A DNA stretch of 45,730 nt from Deltaproteobacteria bacterium (GCA_029261815.1 JAJDAQ010000005.1:1-45730), one strand, 5' to 3'; positions 23,629 through 32,039 are shown, counted from the stretch's first letter. The notes: generated by a model from the letters alone, not told the origin. Numbers and translations: made by a program.

Positions 23629-26355
23629 GTGCTCGCCGCGTTCATGACGGGGATGGCACTCGGCAACGGACTTGCTGCGCGGCATGGGGACCAGGCCACC
23701 AATCCGTTGCGTCTCTACGCGATTCTCGAACTCTGCATTGGCGTCGCCGCCACCGCAGCCGTCATCCTGCTGCCGCAATCGGGGACGTTGCTTGCTCCGC
23801 TCTTCGAGGAGCTTCGCACCACGCCATGGGTGCTCCAGAGTGTGCGCTTCGGGATCGCGTTCGGCTGGATGGTGCTGCCTGCAACGGCGATGGGCGCCAC
23901 ACTCCCGATACTGGTCAGGGCGCTCGCGCAAGCACAGCACGGCTTCGGGCCTGCCGTCGGAATCGCTTACGGGTGGAACACAGTCGGAGCCGTCGGCGGC
24001 GCGTTGCTGGGCGAGGCGTTCCTAGTCGAAGCGTTCGGGCTCCGCGGCACCGCCTTGGTGGCGGCAACGCTGAACGGGATTGGCGCACTGGCGGCTTTCT
24101 CTCTCTCGACGACACACATGCCCGGGAAGCCTCCCGAGGCGCACATAGGGTCGAGCAGCGCTTCCGCCCCTCGCGCTGCTCGGTGGCTCATCGCCGCATT
24201 CGTCGCAGGCGCGGTCTTCCTGGCGCTCGAGGTCGTTTGGTTCCGCTTCCTGTGGCTCTTCGTCTACGGAACCAGCTTTCTCTTCGCCACGATGCTCGCA
24301 GTCGTTCTGGCTGGAATCGCTGTTGGCGGGCTGCTGGTCGGGAGGTTCCTCGACCGCGCGGAACGCGCCTCCCCACTCCTTCCTTTCCTTGCCCTCTCCG
24401 CGGGGGTCCTCGTGATCACGAGTTACGCCGGCTTCGTGGCGTGGTTTGAAAGCTCCGCGTGGCTCGCAACCTCGAGTGCCGGGACTGTCGTCGACGGAGC
24501 GACCCTCGTCCTCGTCGCCGCTCCGATCATGTTCCCTACCGCGGTCGCATCAGGCGCCATGTTGCCGACGCTCGTTACCGCAGCACGGGAACAGCTCGAA
24601 GGCCACGCGCGAGCCGTCGGCTGGATCACGCTCGCCAACACCTTGGGTGCCGCGGTCGGTTCGGTCCTCGGTGGTTTTCTCCTCCTACCTTTGCTCGGTG
24701 TCGAGCGGTCCCTCCTCCTATTGGCATCGTGCTACGGGATTCTCGCGATCCTTCTCTCCACGTCCTCCCGCCTCCGTGTTCTGTCGCTCGGGCTCGGATT
24801 GACAGCGACGGGCGCGGCATTCGTTCTCTTTCCCGTAGGCGCGATGCACTCGAGCATCGTGCCGCACCGAGTTGGCGCCTTCCTCGACAGTAGTAGCGAG
24901 CTTGTCGAGGTGCAGGAGGGGCTGCTGGAAACGATCGCGTTCGTCCGAACCCATCAGTTCGGTGAGACCCGACACTGGCGACTGCTCACCAACGGCTACA
25001 CGATGTCGGGCACCATGACCGGGTCGCGACGCTACATGAAGGCGTTCGTCTACCTGCCAGTCGCGATCCACCCCGCTCCGCGCGACGCATTGTTGATCAG
25101 CTACGGCCTGGGCCAAACCGCCCAGGCGCTAGCCGACACGAGCGAACTCGAGCGAATCGACGTCGTCGACATCTCTCCGGACATCGTGCGCACGAGCGAG
25201 CGGGTATTCGAGAACCCGCAGGACAACCCGCTGGCCGATCCCCGAGTGCACGTCTTCCTGGAGGACGGTCGCTTCTTCCTCCAGACCGCGGGGCGGCGCT
25301 ATGACCTCATCACAGCCGAGCCGCCGCCCCCGAAGGTGGACGGCGTGGTCAACCTGTACACGCGCGAGAACTTCGAACTCGTCCGAGACGCGCTCGCCGA
25401 CGGTGGCATCACGACCTACTGGCTTCCCGTCCACGATCTCCACGAGGAGGACACCAAGTCCATCCTCGCCGCATTCTGCGCAGTCTTCGAAGACTGCACG
25501 CTGTGGAGTGGCGCCGCGCTCGACTGGATGATGATGGGCAGCCGCGGCGGCATCGAACCAGTCGAGGTGGAGCATTTCCGACGACAGTGGACCGACTCGC
25601 GCGTGGCCGCGGAGTTGGGAGCATTGGGTTTCGAGCAACCCGAGCAGCTTGGAGCCACGTACTTGGCGGGCCGCGAGGAAATCGCGACGTACATCGCAGA
25701 CACTCCGCCGCTGGTCGACAATTTCCCGCTGCGTCTGTCCGATCGTCCCGTCGTCGGCACCTCTGCCCAACACGTGCAGGGCTACCGTGACTTGATGGAT
25801 CCCGACCGGGCCCGCCGCGCCTTCGAGCGCAGCCCCTTGGTCAGCCGGGTGTTCCCGCCCGCCTTGCGCGAACAGACGCTCGGGTTCTTCCATTGGCAGC
25901 GATGGACCAACGCACTTCTGGCAGACGACTGGGGAGACACACCCGGCTACCCAGACATCCACAACGTCCTCACCCAAACGTCGCTGGAGACGTTGCCGCT
26001 CTGGATGCTCGGGAGCAGCGTTGAGGAGCAGCGCATCCTCGAACGCCAACCGTTGCTCCAGAGCGTTGCCGCGCTCGACGCGCGCGCAATCGGAGCACTG
26101 TCTGCACGCCGTCCAAGCGAGGCCGCGGCAGGATTCAAGCGGGCGCGCGACCTAGCGGGAAGCGACCAGCTCCGTCGTCTTCTCTCGTTGGAGCTCTACG
26201 CCCTCTGCCTGGCGGGGGATCTCGACGCGGCGGCCGGAATCGCGCGTGAGCTGATCGAATCATCCCCTGCTCACAGAGCCGCGGACGGGCGATGGCAGTG
26301 GTTCGAGCGGACGTTCGGGCTGCCCGATCCGCGGTCGAAGCCGTCGGTAGACTGA
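23629..26355 (+). CDS. Membrane-fused spermidine-synthase-like protein
   Basis: A protein of 908 residues counted from the GTG at 23629. The first half holds many hydrophobic helices with the pattern of the fused MFS/spermidine synthase family. From about residue 484 a Rossmann SAM-binding domain follows (ALLISYGLGQTAQAL ... IDVVDISPDIVRTS ... HVFLEDGRFFL ... YDLITAEPPPPK), then a 200-residue helical tail. The polyamine-site Asp of true spermidine synthases is replaced in AEPPPP, so aminopropyl transfer is doubtful. The conserved first helix (SGAAALLFETLWYRVAGL) is encoded upstream at about 23545-23610 in the same frame, but no ATG, GTG or TTG occurs between the preceding TAA at 23463 and this helix. 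The true start is thus unresolved: a rare start codon, coupling with the lipoprotein, or a sequence error. Confidence 0.8.
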   Translation: MLAAFMTGMALGNGLAARHGDQATNPLRLYAILELCIGVAATAAVILLPQSGTLLAPLFEELRTTPWVLQSVRFGIAFGWMVLPATAMGATLPILVRALAQAQHGFGPAVGIAYGWNTVGAVGGALLGEAFLVEAFGLRGTALVAATLNGIGALAAFSLSTTHMPGKPPEAHIGSSSASAPRAARWLIAAFVAGAVFLALEVVWFRFLWLFVYGTSFLFATMLAVVLAGIAVGGLLVGRFLDRAERASPLLPFLALSAGVLVITSYAGFVAWFESSAWLATSSAGTVVDGATLVLVAAPIMFPTAVASGAMLPTLVTAAREQLEGHARAVGWITLANTLGAAVGSVLGGFLLLPLLGVERSLLLLASCYGILAILLSTSSRLRVLSLGLGLTATGAAFVLFPVGAMHSSIVPHRVGAFLDSSSELVEVQEGLLETIAFVRTHQFGETRHWRLLTNGYTMSGTMTGSRRYMKAFVYLPVAIHPAPRDALLISYGLGQTAQALADTSELERIDVVDISPDIVRTSERVFENPQDNPLADPRVHVFLEDGRFFLQTAGRRYDLITAEPPPPKVDGVVNLYTRENFELVRDALADGGITTYWLPVHDLHEEDTKSILAAFCAVFEDCTLWSGAALDWMMMGSRGGIEPVEVEHFRRQWTDSRVAAELGALGFEQPEQLGATYLAGREEIATYIADTPPLVDNFPLRLSDRPVVGTSAQHVQGYRDLMDPDRARRAFERSPLVSRVFPPALREQTLGFFHWQRWTNALLADDWGDTPGYPDIHNVLTQTSLETLPLWMLGSSVEEQRILERQPLLQSVAALDARAIGALSARRPSEAAAGFKRARDLAGSDQLRRLLSLELYALCLAGDLDAAAGIARELIESSPAHRAADGRWQWFERTFGLPDPRSKPSVD

Positions 26356-26727
26356 GGCGCTCGCCAGCGCCGTCCACACGTGTGGCACGATCCGGTCAGG
26401 CGCCGATCGTGTAGCACCAATGTAGCTACGGGGACGTACATTCACGGGCTTCGGCATACGTCTGCGGAATCTCGCCGTTACCCTAACCCGCCGTCCACGA
26501 ACGACAAAGTACGCCCACGGACGTCAGCGGAATCTCCCCGACCAAGTCTTCGAACCTGAGGGTCGGGGGTTCGAGTCCCTCCCGGCGTGCCATGGATTCC
26601 GCAGAGGGGTCCAGCCAGTACCACACCTGATCGGCCGATCGCCTTCCGGTGCTTACGCCTCCTCTTGCGGACTTTCGTCCCCTTCCTACGAGCGTTTCGA
26701 TTCGCGTCGAGGGCGCGAAAGCTTCGT
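26356..26727. other. Non-coding junction with tRNA-derived repeat
   Basis: No gene is supported in these 372 bases. The stretch ends the catabolic block and begins the metal island; the att-like copy 2 lies in its middle. Reading frames across it are antisense artefacts of the tRNA fragment (the REGLEPPTLRFE-type peptide seen next to many tRNA genes). Confidence 0.6.
26548..26592 (+). repeat. att-like direct repeat, copy 2 (3' half of tRNA-Arg)
   Basis: Forty-five bases identical to 2890-2934 of the tRNA-Arg gene except one A-to-G change in the T loop (GAGTCC for GAATCC), ending in the encoded CCA. The upstream bases do not continue the tRNA, so this is a detached 3' end, as left when an element integrates into a tRNA gene. 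It forms the left border of the heavy-metal island. Confidence 0.88.
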
Positions 26728-27138
26728 CTACCTCGAGCCTTTGGCGCTCGGTGCCGCTGTGAGGTCTGCGACCACGCGACAACACCCGGTTGCCTCGTGG
26801 TCGTGGCACGTCTCAAGAGCGGCGCCCAGGACCCGCTTCACGTCGCGAAGCCCCTTCATTCGCGCTTCGACGCGCGATCGCCGCTCTTCGATGAGCCCTT
26901 GGACACGCCCCCAAGGTGCTGGGCGAAGGAGCGCCGTTACGTCCTCGAGGCTGAATCCGGTGGCTTGCGCAGCTCGGATGAAGCGCAGGCGCTCGAGGTC
27001 CTCTTCTGAGTAGAGTCGATAGTTCGAGGCGCTCCGACCGCTCGGCTTTAGGAGGCCCGCCCGCTCGTAGTATCGAACGGTCGAGGTGGGAACCTCGGCA
27101 GCGCTGGCGAGCTCGCCAATGGTGAGCTTTCTGTTCAT
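26728..27138 (-). CDS. MerR-family metal-responsive regulator
   Basis: A 136-residue MerR regulator. The winged HTH covers residues 4-70 (LTIGELASAAEVPTSTVRYYERAGLL ... YRLYSEEDLERLRFIRAAQATGFSLEDV), then the dimer helix. The C terminus has C111, H112, H114, C119 and C120 (ETCHDHEATGCC), a metal-site candidate, while the Cys usually found before the dimer helix is Arg here (PWGRVQ). This suggests a divergent Zn, Pb or Cd sensor. The ATG at 27138 is preferred over an upstream one because it begins right at the family's first residues. It is the first gene of the island and is divergent from the ArsR-type gene, with its dyad operator 17 bases upstream. Confidence 0.88.
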   Translation of the reverse strand: MNRKLTIGELASAAEVPTSTVRYYERAGLLKPSGRSASNYRLYSEEDLERLRFIRAAQATGFSLEDVTALLRPAPWGRVQGLIEERRSRVEARMKGLRDVKRVLGAALETCHDHEATGCCRVVADLTAAPSAKGSR

Positions 27139-27154
27139 AGCGCCGTTCCATCGA

Positions 27155-27176
27155 ACCTTGAACTTGACTTCAAGGT
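27155..27176. promoter_or_regulatory. MerR-type dyad operator
   Basis: ACCTTGAA, six bases, TTCAAGGT: a perfect 8-base inverted repeat with the ACCTTGAA...TTCAAGGT sequence typical of MerR-family metal regulators. It lies 17 bases upstream of the merR start in the divergent promoter region, so autoregulation is likely. Confidence 0.75.
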
Positions 27177-27206
27177 GATTTGATTCAGCGGGAGACTTGA
27201 AATCGT

Positions 27207-27234
27207 TATATGAATAGCTATTCATATATATAAT
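27207..27234 (+). promoter_or_regulatory. CadC/SmtB-type operator and -10 box
   Basis: A perfect 22-base palindrome at 27207-27228 (TATATGAATAG followed by its complement) matches the ATAnnTGAA...TTCAnnTAT consensus of ArsR/SmtB operators. TATAAT at 27229-27234 directly follows, so the bound repressor would cover the promoter. The AT-rich stretch stands out from the GC-rich surroundings. The ArsR-type gene starts 20 bases downstream. Confidence 0.8.
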
Positions 27235-27253
27235 TCATCTGGAGGCCTCTCCC

Positions 27254-27640
27254 ATGCCCAAGAGTGAAGTTGTCGGTCTCGACGCATGCACCACGAAAGT
27301 CATCGACGAGGCCCGTGTTGCGGCCGCCAAAGCACAGCTCCTGCCCGAAGACGAACTCGACCAGCTCACCCAGCTCTTTCGGCTTCTCGGCGATATGACT
27401 CGTGCCCGGCTCCTCTATGCCCTCCTCGAGGCGGGTGAACTCTGCGTCTGCGACCTCTCGGCTGCGACCGGGACGCCTGAGACGAACGTCTCTCATGCGC
27501 TCCGCCTTCTTCGAACCGCCGGCATCGTCAAAGCCCGTCGAGACGGACGAATGATGCACTACAGCCTCGACGACGCGCACGTTCGGATGCTTCTCGATGT
27601 CTCTCGTGAGCACCTTCGCCACGCCGGAATGGGGGAGTAG
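27254..27640 (+). CDS. ArsR/SmtB-family metal sensor (CadC-like)
   Basis: A 128-residue winged-helix repressor. The metal-binding motif ELCVCDL is at 62-68 (C64 and C66, as in CadC), with an N-terminal C12 that could complete a Cys3-4 site for Cd, Pb or Zn. The recognition helix is TNVSHALRLLRTAGIV at 77-92. The C-terminal helix has D107, H109, H120 and H123, the pattern of the alpha-5 zinc site. GGAGG precedes the ATG at a proper distance. It starts the plus-strand run of the island, with the methyltransferase gene two bases after its stop, and probably represses the whole run through the palindrome just upstream. Confidence 0.93.
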   Translation: MPKSEVVGLDACTTKVIDEARVAAAKAQLLPEDELDQLTQLFRLLGDMTRARLLYALLEAGELCVCDLSAATGTPETNVSHALRLLRTAGIVKARRDGRMMHYSLDDAHVRMLLDVSREHLRHAGMGE

Positions 27641-27642
27641 TT

Positions 27643-28290
27643 ATGCCGCGTCTGGCGCTTGCCCTAGCAGTCTTCTGGTTCTTCTCGCTCTTCGTCTTTC
27701 GAAGCTTCCTTCAGTGGCGAAGGACTGGCTCGACAGGCCTGAAGGGTTTCCACGGCCGTGTTGGCTCGCTTCCCTGGATGGCGGGAGCCTTTGCGGGCGT
27801 CGGGCTCGCTCTCGCAGCACTTGCTCCCGTTGCAACGCTCCTTGAGCGGCCGGGGGGTAAGCTCCTCCTTGAGAGCACGCCCCTTCATTGGTTAGGCGCT
27901 CTTCTCGCCTTTCTCGGAATCCTCGGTGCGCTCCTGGCGCAACTCTCGATGGGAGACTCATGGCGCGTCGGCGTTGACGACACAGAGAAAACGGAACTGG
28001 TTACCGGCGGGCTTTTCCAGTGGGTTCGAAACCCAATCTTCTCGTTCATCTCACTCACAGTCATCGGCCTCTTTCTTCTCATCCCAAGCGCCCTCTCGCT
28101 TCTAGCGTGCTTCCTCACGCTTGCCTGCATCGAACTGCAGGTTCGTGTCGTGGAAGAGCCCTATCTGACCGAGACCCACGGTGATGCCTACCTCCGCTAC
28201 GGCGCTGCCGTCGGTCGATTCTTCCCTCGAGTCGGCTTGATTGGCGGCGCGGCCCAGTCGGCCCGCCACGCGGAAGGGAGTTCGCGATGA
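27643..28290 (+). CDS. CzcN-like membrane methyltransferase (ICMT/PEMT family), 1 of 3
   Basis: A 215-residue polytopic membrane protein with about five hydrophobic segments. The ICMT/PEMT signature is at LVTGGLFQWVRNPIFSF (about residues 118-134) followed by EEPYLTETHGDAYLRYGAAVGRFFP, the conserved R-N-P ... E-E-x-x-L ... G-x-x-Y-x-x-Y pattern that binds SAM. CzcN and NccN of Cupriavidus metal operons belong to this family; their role in metal resistance is not settled. It follows the ArsR gene by two bases and its stop overlaps the start of the next methyltransferase (ATGA). Confidence 0.88.
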   Translation: MPRLALALAVFWFFSLFVFRSFLQWRRTGSTGLKGFHGRVGSLPWMAGAFAGVGLALAALAPVATLLERPGGKLLLESTPLHWLGALLAFLGILGALLAQLSMGDSWRVGVDDTEKTELVTGGLFQWVRNPIFSFISLTVIGLFLLIPSALSLLACFLTLACIELQVRVVEEPYLTETHGDAYLRYGAAVGRFFPRVGLIGGAAQSARHAEGSSR

Positions 28291-28844
28291 ACGCTGAATG
28301 GGCTCAAGGCCTCCTCTTGGCGAATCTCCTTTCCCACATGCTGCTCCTTGCCGGCGTGCTCTGGTGCATCGCGTTTCCCGCTCGGCGCCTCTACCCGATG
28401 ACAAGCCCAAACGCGTGGTACTACGCGATATGGACACTCTTCGGCTTCATCTTCCTCTCGAACCCCGCGTTCGTCTACCTCGACTGGAACAGCGGAATGT
28501 GGCCTAGCGGTTTTCGCTTCTGGCTGGCCCTGCCGGTTGCGTTTCTCGGGGCGGCGCTTGTCACCTGGGGAATGGTGACGCTAGGCGCGAAGCGAACCTC
28601 GGGCTTAGCGGATGGACTCGTTTCGAGCGGCCCCTACCTCGTCACGCGGAACCCTCAGTACGTTGGCGACTTCTTCCTCTTTGTCGGCGTTGCGCTCATT
28701 GCGAAATCCGGCGTTGTTCTCGTTACCCACCTTCTGACCGCGCTCGTGTTGCTAGTCGCGCCGCTCGCAGAAGAGCCCTGGCTCGAGGAGCAGTACGGCG
28801 AAGCCTATGCTGCGTACCGCCTAACCGCGCCGCGCTACTTGTGA
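28287..28844 (+). CDS. CzcN-like membrane methyltransferase (ICMT/PEMT family), 2 of 3
   Basis: A 185-residue membrane protein with four to five hydrophobic segments. The signature is LVSSGPYLVTRNPQYVGDF, then EEPWLEEQYGEAYAAYRLTAPRYL at the extreme C terminus. Sequence outside the signature differs clearly from its two neighbours, so the three are not recent copies. ATGA overlap with the upstream gene and a 16-base gap to the next indicate one transcript. Confidence 0.88.
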   Translation: MNAEWAQGLLLANLLSHMLLLAGVLWCIAFPARRLYPMTSPNAWYYAIWTLFGFIFLSNPAFVYLDWNSGMWPSGFRFWLALPVAFLGAALVTWGMVTLGAKRTSGLADGLVSSGPYLVTRNPQYVGDFFLFVGVALIAKSGVVLVTHLLTALVLLVAPLAEEPWLEEQYGEAYAAYRLTAPRYL

Positions 28845-28860
28845 GTAGCGGCCCACCGGA

Positions 28861-29424
28861 ATGCCGACTGACGTGCTCCAAGACCCCCTCTTCTGGGCCT
28901 GCGTTTCGCTTCTGGCGCTCACCGCCGGGAACGCCATCGTGGCCAACGCGCTTCCACGAAGCTCTGTGCTCGGTCTCGCGGTCATTGCTGGCGTGATGCT
29001 GAGCCGCTTCATTCTGGTACTTCCCTTCTGCCCGCAACCTCGCTTCGAGCTTGCGGGGCTCCATTGGCCGCTCGGGTTGGCGCTCATGGTGGCTAGCGGT
29101 GCCCTTCTTGTTCCCGTCTTTCGAGTGCAGTGGACGACGGGCCCGGACGCCTCTGAGCGTCTTCAGACAGCCGGCGCATACGGTCTCGTCAGACACCCGG
29201 GCTACCTCGGGAACATCCTGCTTGGCCTTGGTCTTGCGGTTTCATTTCGCTCCACGCTTGGCGTTCTCCTCACCGCATTCTGGTATGTCGGCTTTCTACT
29301 ACACGCGATGATTGAGGAGGCCTCGCTCGAGCGAAGTTTCGGAGAGGCCTATCTCGCCTACAAAGCCCGGGTTCCAGGGCGAATCTTGCCCTGGCCGCGC
29401 GCACTCTCGAGGACCTCCGGTTGA
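28861..29424 (+). CDS. CzcN-like membrane methyltransferase (ICMT/PEMT family), 3 of 3
   Basis: A 187-residue membrane protein. The signature is LQTAGAYGLVRHPGYLGNI with His in place of the Asn of the other two, then EEASLERSFGEAYLAYKARVPGRILPW. In the first 60 residues there are two hydrophobic helices. Its stop overlaps the TTG start of the CDF-like gene (TTGA, 29421-29424). Target unknown; in the ICMT family substrates range from prenylated cysteines to phospholipids and small molecules. Confidence 0.88.
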   Translation: MPTDVLQDPLFWACVSLLALTAGNAIVANALPRSSVLGLAVIAGVMLSRFILVLPFCPQPRFELAGLHWPLGLALMVASGALLVPVFRVQWTTGPDASERLQTAGAYGLVRHPGYLGNILLGLGLAVSFRSTLGVLLTAFWYVGFLLHAMIEEASLERSFGEAYLAYKARVPGRILPWPRALSRTSG

Positions 29425-30035
29425 CCGCTCGAAGCGAACTACTGAAGCGAGGCCTTCGGCTTGAGGCGCTCACCATCTCGTGGAACGTTGTTGAAGCGGG
29501 AGTTGCAATCGGCGCTGGCGTGATTGCTGGAAGCGTTGCGCTTGTCGGCTTTGGGCTGGACAGCACAATCGAGACAATCGCCGCCTCTGCGCTCTACGTG
29601 CGACTTCGAGCAGAGATGAAGGGGGCAAGCGAAGAAGAGGCCGAGGCTCACGAGGTACGAGCGCTTCGAATCGTCGGCGTAACGTTCTTCGCGTTGGCCC
29701 TCTACATCCTCTACGAGGCCGGGAGCACACTTTGGCTACAGGAGGCACCGGAGGCGAGTCCAATCGGCATCGGTCTTGCCGGCCTTTCCCTTCTCGTTAT
29801 GCCGCTTCTGGCCTGGCGTAAGCTTCGAACGGGGCAGGCGCTCGAGAGCCGTGCGCTTATCGCCGACGCCAAGGAGACCATCGCCTGCTCCTATCTCTCG
29901 CTCACCCTGCTCCTGGGGCTTGGAGCAAACGCTCTCTTTGGTTGGTGGTGGGCTGACCCGGTGGCCGCTCTTGCCATGCTGCCCTGGGTAATCCGCGAAG
30001 CCCGGGAAGCGCTCGAGGAGGCCTCTTCAGAATGA
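29421..30035 (+). CDS. CDF-like cation efflux protein, short form
   Basis: A 204-residue membrane protein resembling the transmembrane part of cation diffusion facilitators. The TM2 motif reads LVGFGLDSTIE (D47, E51) where most CDFs have D-S-x-x-D, and the TM5 site reads LIADAKETIACSYLS (D149, C156) where most have H/D-x-x-x-D. The C-terminal cytoplasmic metal-sensing domain is missing: the protein stops just after TM6. Start is TTG at 29421. It probably exports a divalent cation into the periplasm for CzcCBA to carry out of the cell, but the altered sites make the metal uncertain. Confidence 0.82.
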   Translation: MTARSELLKRGLRLEALTISWNVVEAGVAIGAGVIAGSVALVGFGLDSTIETIAASALYVRLRAEMKGASEEEAEAHEVRALRIVGVTFFALALYILYEAGSTLWLQEAPEASPIGIGLAGLSLLVMPLLAWRKLRTGQALESRALIADAKETIACSYLSLTLLLGLGANALFGWWWADPVAALAMLPWVIREAREALEEASSE

Positions 30036-30156
30036 CCTCCAGAGAGGCGCAACTCGCTCACGAGATGACTGTTGGCTGGCCTGAATACAGTTCGCACCCT
30101 TGCTGTCTTAAGTCCGGCGATGTACAAGCCGAGACGGAGCATGAACTTCTAAGCCA

Positions 30157-30558
30157 ATGATGCGAACCCGAACACACCACATTCTCTTTCTGACTGCGCT
30201 GCTTCATCTCTTTGCAGATGTTGCCTTTGCAGGTGGTGTGGTCCTTTGTGTTGGCCCAAACGACCATCGCGAGTTCGAGCAGTCGCACTTGGCCGGAGCA
30301 AGCTGCGAAGCCGTCACTGCTTCAGACGACTCTGCCAGCTCTCTTCCGAATGACTGCAGCGACAGCGAGCTCCACTCCGATGCCGAAATCGCCTCTGCTA
30401 GCGAGAACGACTCGATTCCGGCCCCTGCGCTCGTTGCGCTCCCGAGCCCGTTTCAGGCAGCGGTTCCGCCCCGCGCCACGTCTTGGCTTCCGTTCGCTAG
30501 GGCACCAGACCTGGCCCCGGCGCTTCTCCGCCACCGCACGACCGTTCTTCTTCTCTGA
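30157..30558 (+). CDS. Small secreted protein of the metal island
   Basis: A 133-residue protein. Residues 1-25 form a signal peptide (RTHHILFLTALLHLFADVAFAGG). The mature part begins VVLCVGPNDHREFEQSH, then an acidic Ser/Asp-rich region with four cysteines in total, and ends in a Pro- and Arg-rich tail. I know no named family. Position between the CDF gene and czcC suggests a periplasmic metal-binding accessory, comparable in place to CzcE or CzcI, but without similarity I can show. A strong ribosome site is not obvious, so the exact start (ATG ATG at 30157-30162) is uncertain. Confidence 0.55.
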   Translation: MMRTRTHHILFLTALLHLFADVAFAGGVVLCVGPNDHREFEQSHLAGASCEAVTASDDSASSLPNDCSDSELHSDAEIASASENDSIPAPALVALPSPFQAAVPPRATSWLPFARAPDLAPALLRHRTTVLLL

Positions 30559-30659
30559 TTCGCACGCCACGCACTCTATGAGTTGCGCGCGCGGACCCCA
30601 CCGGCATAGAGCCGGCTGGCGGCGCGCATTTTCCTCGAACTTTGTTTCGTGGTTTGGCT

Positions 30660-32039
30660 ATGCGAATGAAATCAATCTGCCCGTTTGGGTTCCAACATCT
30701 TCTCCTTCTAACAACGCTTCTTGTCGGAGCCAGCGCCAACGCTGAATCCAAGGCGTCGGTTCCGCCTCCCCGCCCACTTGGCGAGGGAATCGAGACGCTC
30801 TCTCCAGAGAGCCTCGACGAGGAACGCCGCCTAACGGAGGAGCCACAAGGCGACATCACTCTTCGAGATGCGCTCTCAAGAGCGCTTCGCTCGAGTCCAG
30901 ACCTAGAGGCGTTTGCCTGGGAAGTTCGGGCGAACGAGGCGCGAGCGCTTCAAGCGGGTCTCCTTCCAAATCCGGTCCTAGTGGCCGAGGGCGAGAACTT
31001 CGCGGGAAGCGGGAGTTTCGGCGGCTATAACGCGGCCGAGTCGACGCTCTTCCTGGGCCAACTCGTTGAGCTCGGCGGAAAGCGCGCGAAGAGGCGCCGC
31101 GTTGCGGAACTCGAGGGGGAGCTCTCCGGCTGGGATTACGAAGCGGCGCGACTTGATGTCCTCACAGAAACCACGCAGCGCTTCCTTTCGGTCCTCGCTG
31201 CCCAGATGCGGCTCGAACTGGCAGAAGACCTGGTTCGCCTTGCAAGCGAGTCCCTTGAGGCAACGCGTGCGCGCGTTCGCGCCGGCGCCGCATCATCCGT
31301 CGAGGAAGCTCGCTCCGCTGTCGAGCTCTCAACGCTCGAGGTCGAGCGGACGCGACGCGCCCAGGCGCTCGAGGCCTCACGACGGCTTCTCGGCTCGAGC
31401 TGGAGTGAAACTTCCCCTCGCTTCTCTGCTGCCATCGGCGACCTCTCGGCGCAGCGAGCACTTCCAAGTCTTGAGCGGGTTACCGCAGAGCTTTCGGAGA
31501 ACCCGGACGTTGCGCGCTGGAAGGCGGAGACTGCTCGCCAGGAGGCGGCACTCGAACTCGCCCGCGCTGGCGCTATGCCGGATGTGACGGCTGGAATAGG
31601 CGTTCGGCGTCTCCACGACTCGAACGACACGGCGCTTCTCTTCTCTGTCGAAGTTCCGCTTCCGCTCTTCGACCGAAATCAAGGGGAGCGCGCTGCAGCG
31701 CTTGCCGAAACGCACCGCGCCAAAGCGCTCGCGCGAGCGAGATACCAGGAGCTAAGCCGTGAACTCGTCGCCGCACACGCCGCGGCCGAGAGCGCGTACT
31801 CCGAAGCCGTCGCGCTTCATGAAGCAGTCCTTCCAAAGGCTGACGAGGCGTTCCGACGCACTCGCGACGGCTACCGGAAGGGACTCTTTCGCTACGTCGA
31901 TGTTCTCGACGCTCAGCGAACCCTCTTTGAAGCCCGGGGGCAGCACATCGATGCGCTCGAGCAGTACCACGCCGGCGCCGCAGAGCTCGAACGCCTAGTC
32001 GGCTCGCCACTCGAAAGCCTGACCCAGGGGAACAACTGA
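30660..32039 (+). CDS. czcC: CzcC-like outer-membrane efflux protein (TolC family)
   Basis: A protein of about 459 residues of the OEP/TolC family. The signal peptide ends at ANAES. Two OEP repeats follow, each with long helices rich in Ala, Glu and Arg (LRSSPDLEAFAWEVRANEARALQAGLLPNPVLVAEGENF in the first; PDVTAGIGVRRLHDSNDTALLFSVEVPLPLFDRNQGE in the second). The VPLPLFDRNQG motif is typical of CzcC/CusC-like proteins of heavy-metal exporters. The ATG at 30660 is chosen; the frame is open slightly further upstream, and a second ATG at 30666 is possible. It forms the outer-membrane exit of the CzcCBA exporter, and czcB starts two bases after its stop. Confidence 0.88.
   Translation: MRMKSICPFGFQHLLLLTTLLVGASANAESKASVPPPRPLGEGIETLSPESLDEERRLTEEPQGDITLRDALSRALRSSPDLEAFAWEVRANEARALQAGLLPNPVLVAEGENFAGSGSFGGYNAAESTLFLGQLVELGGKRAKRRRVAELEGELSGWDYEAARLDVLTETTQRFLSVLAAQMRLELAEDLVRLASESLEATRARVRAGAASSVEEARSAVELSTLEVERTRRAQALEASRRLLGSSWSETSPRFSAAIGDLSAQRALPSLERVTAELSENPDVARWKAETARQEAALELARAGAMPDVTAGIGVRRLHDSNDTALLFSVEVPLPLFDRNQGERAAALAETHRAKALARARYQELSRELVAAHAAAESAYSEAVALHEAVLPKADEAFRRTRDGYRKGLFRYVDVLDAQRTLFEARGQHIDALEQYHAGAAELERLVGSPLESLTQGNN

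Noticed and set aside
23505..24449. 314-residue plus-strand frame starting with GTG at 23505
   Set aside because: Arg-rich shadow of the spermidine-synthase-like gene in another frame; the conserved membrane helices are in the neighbouring frame.
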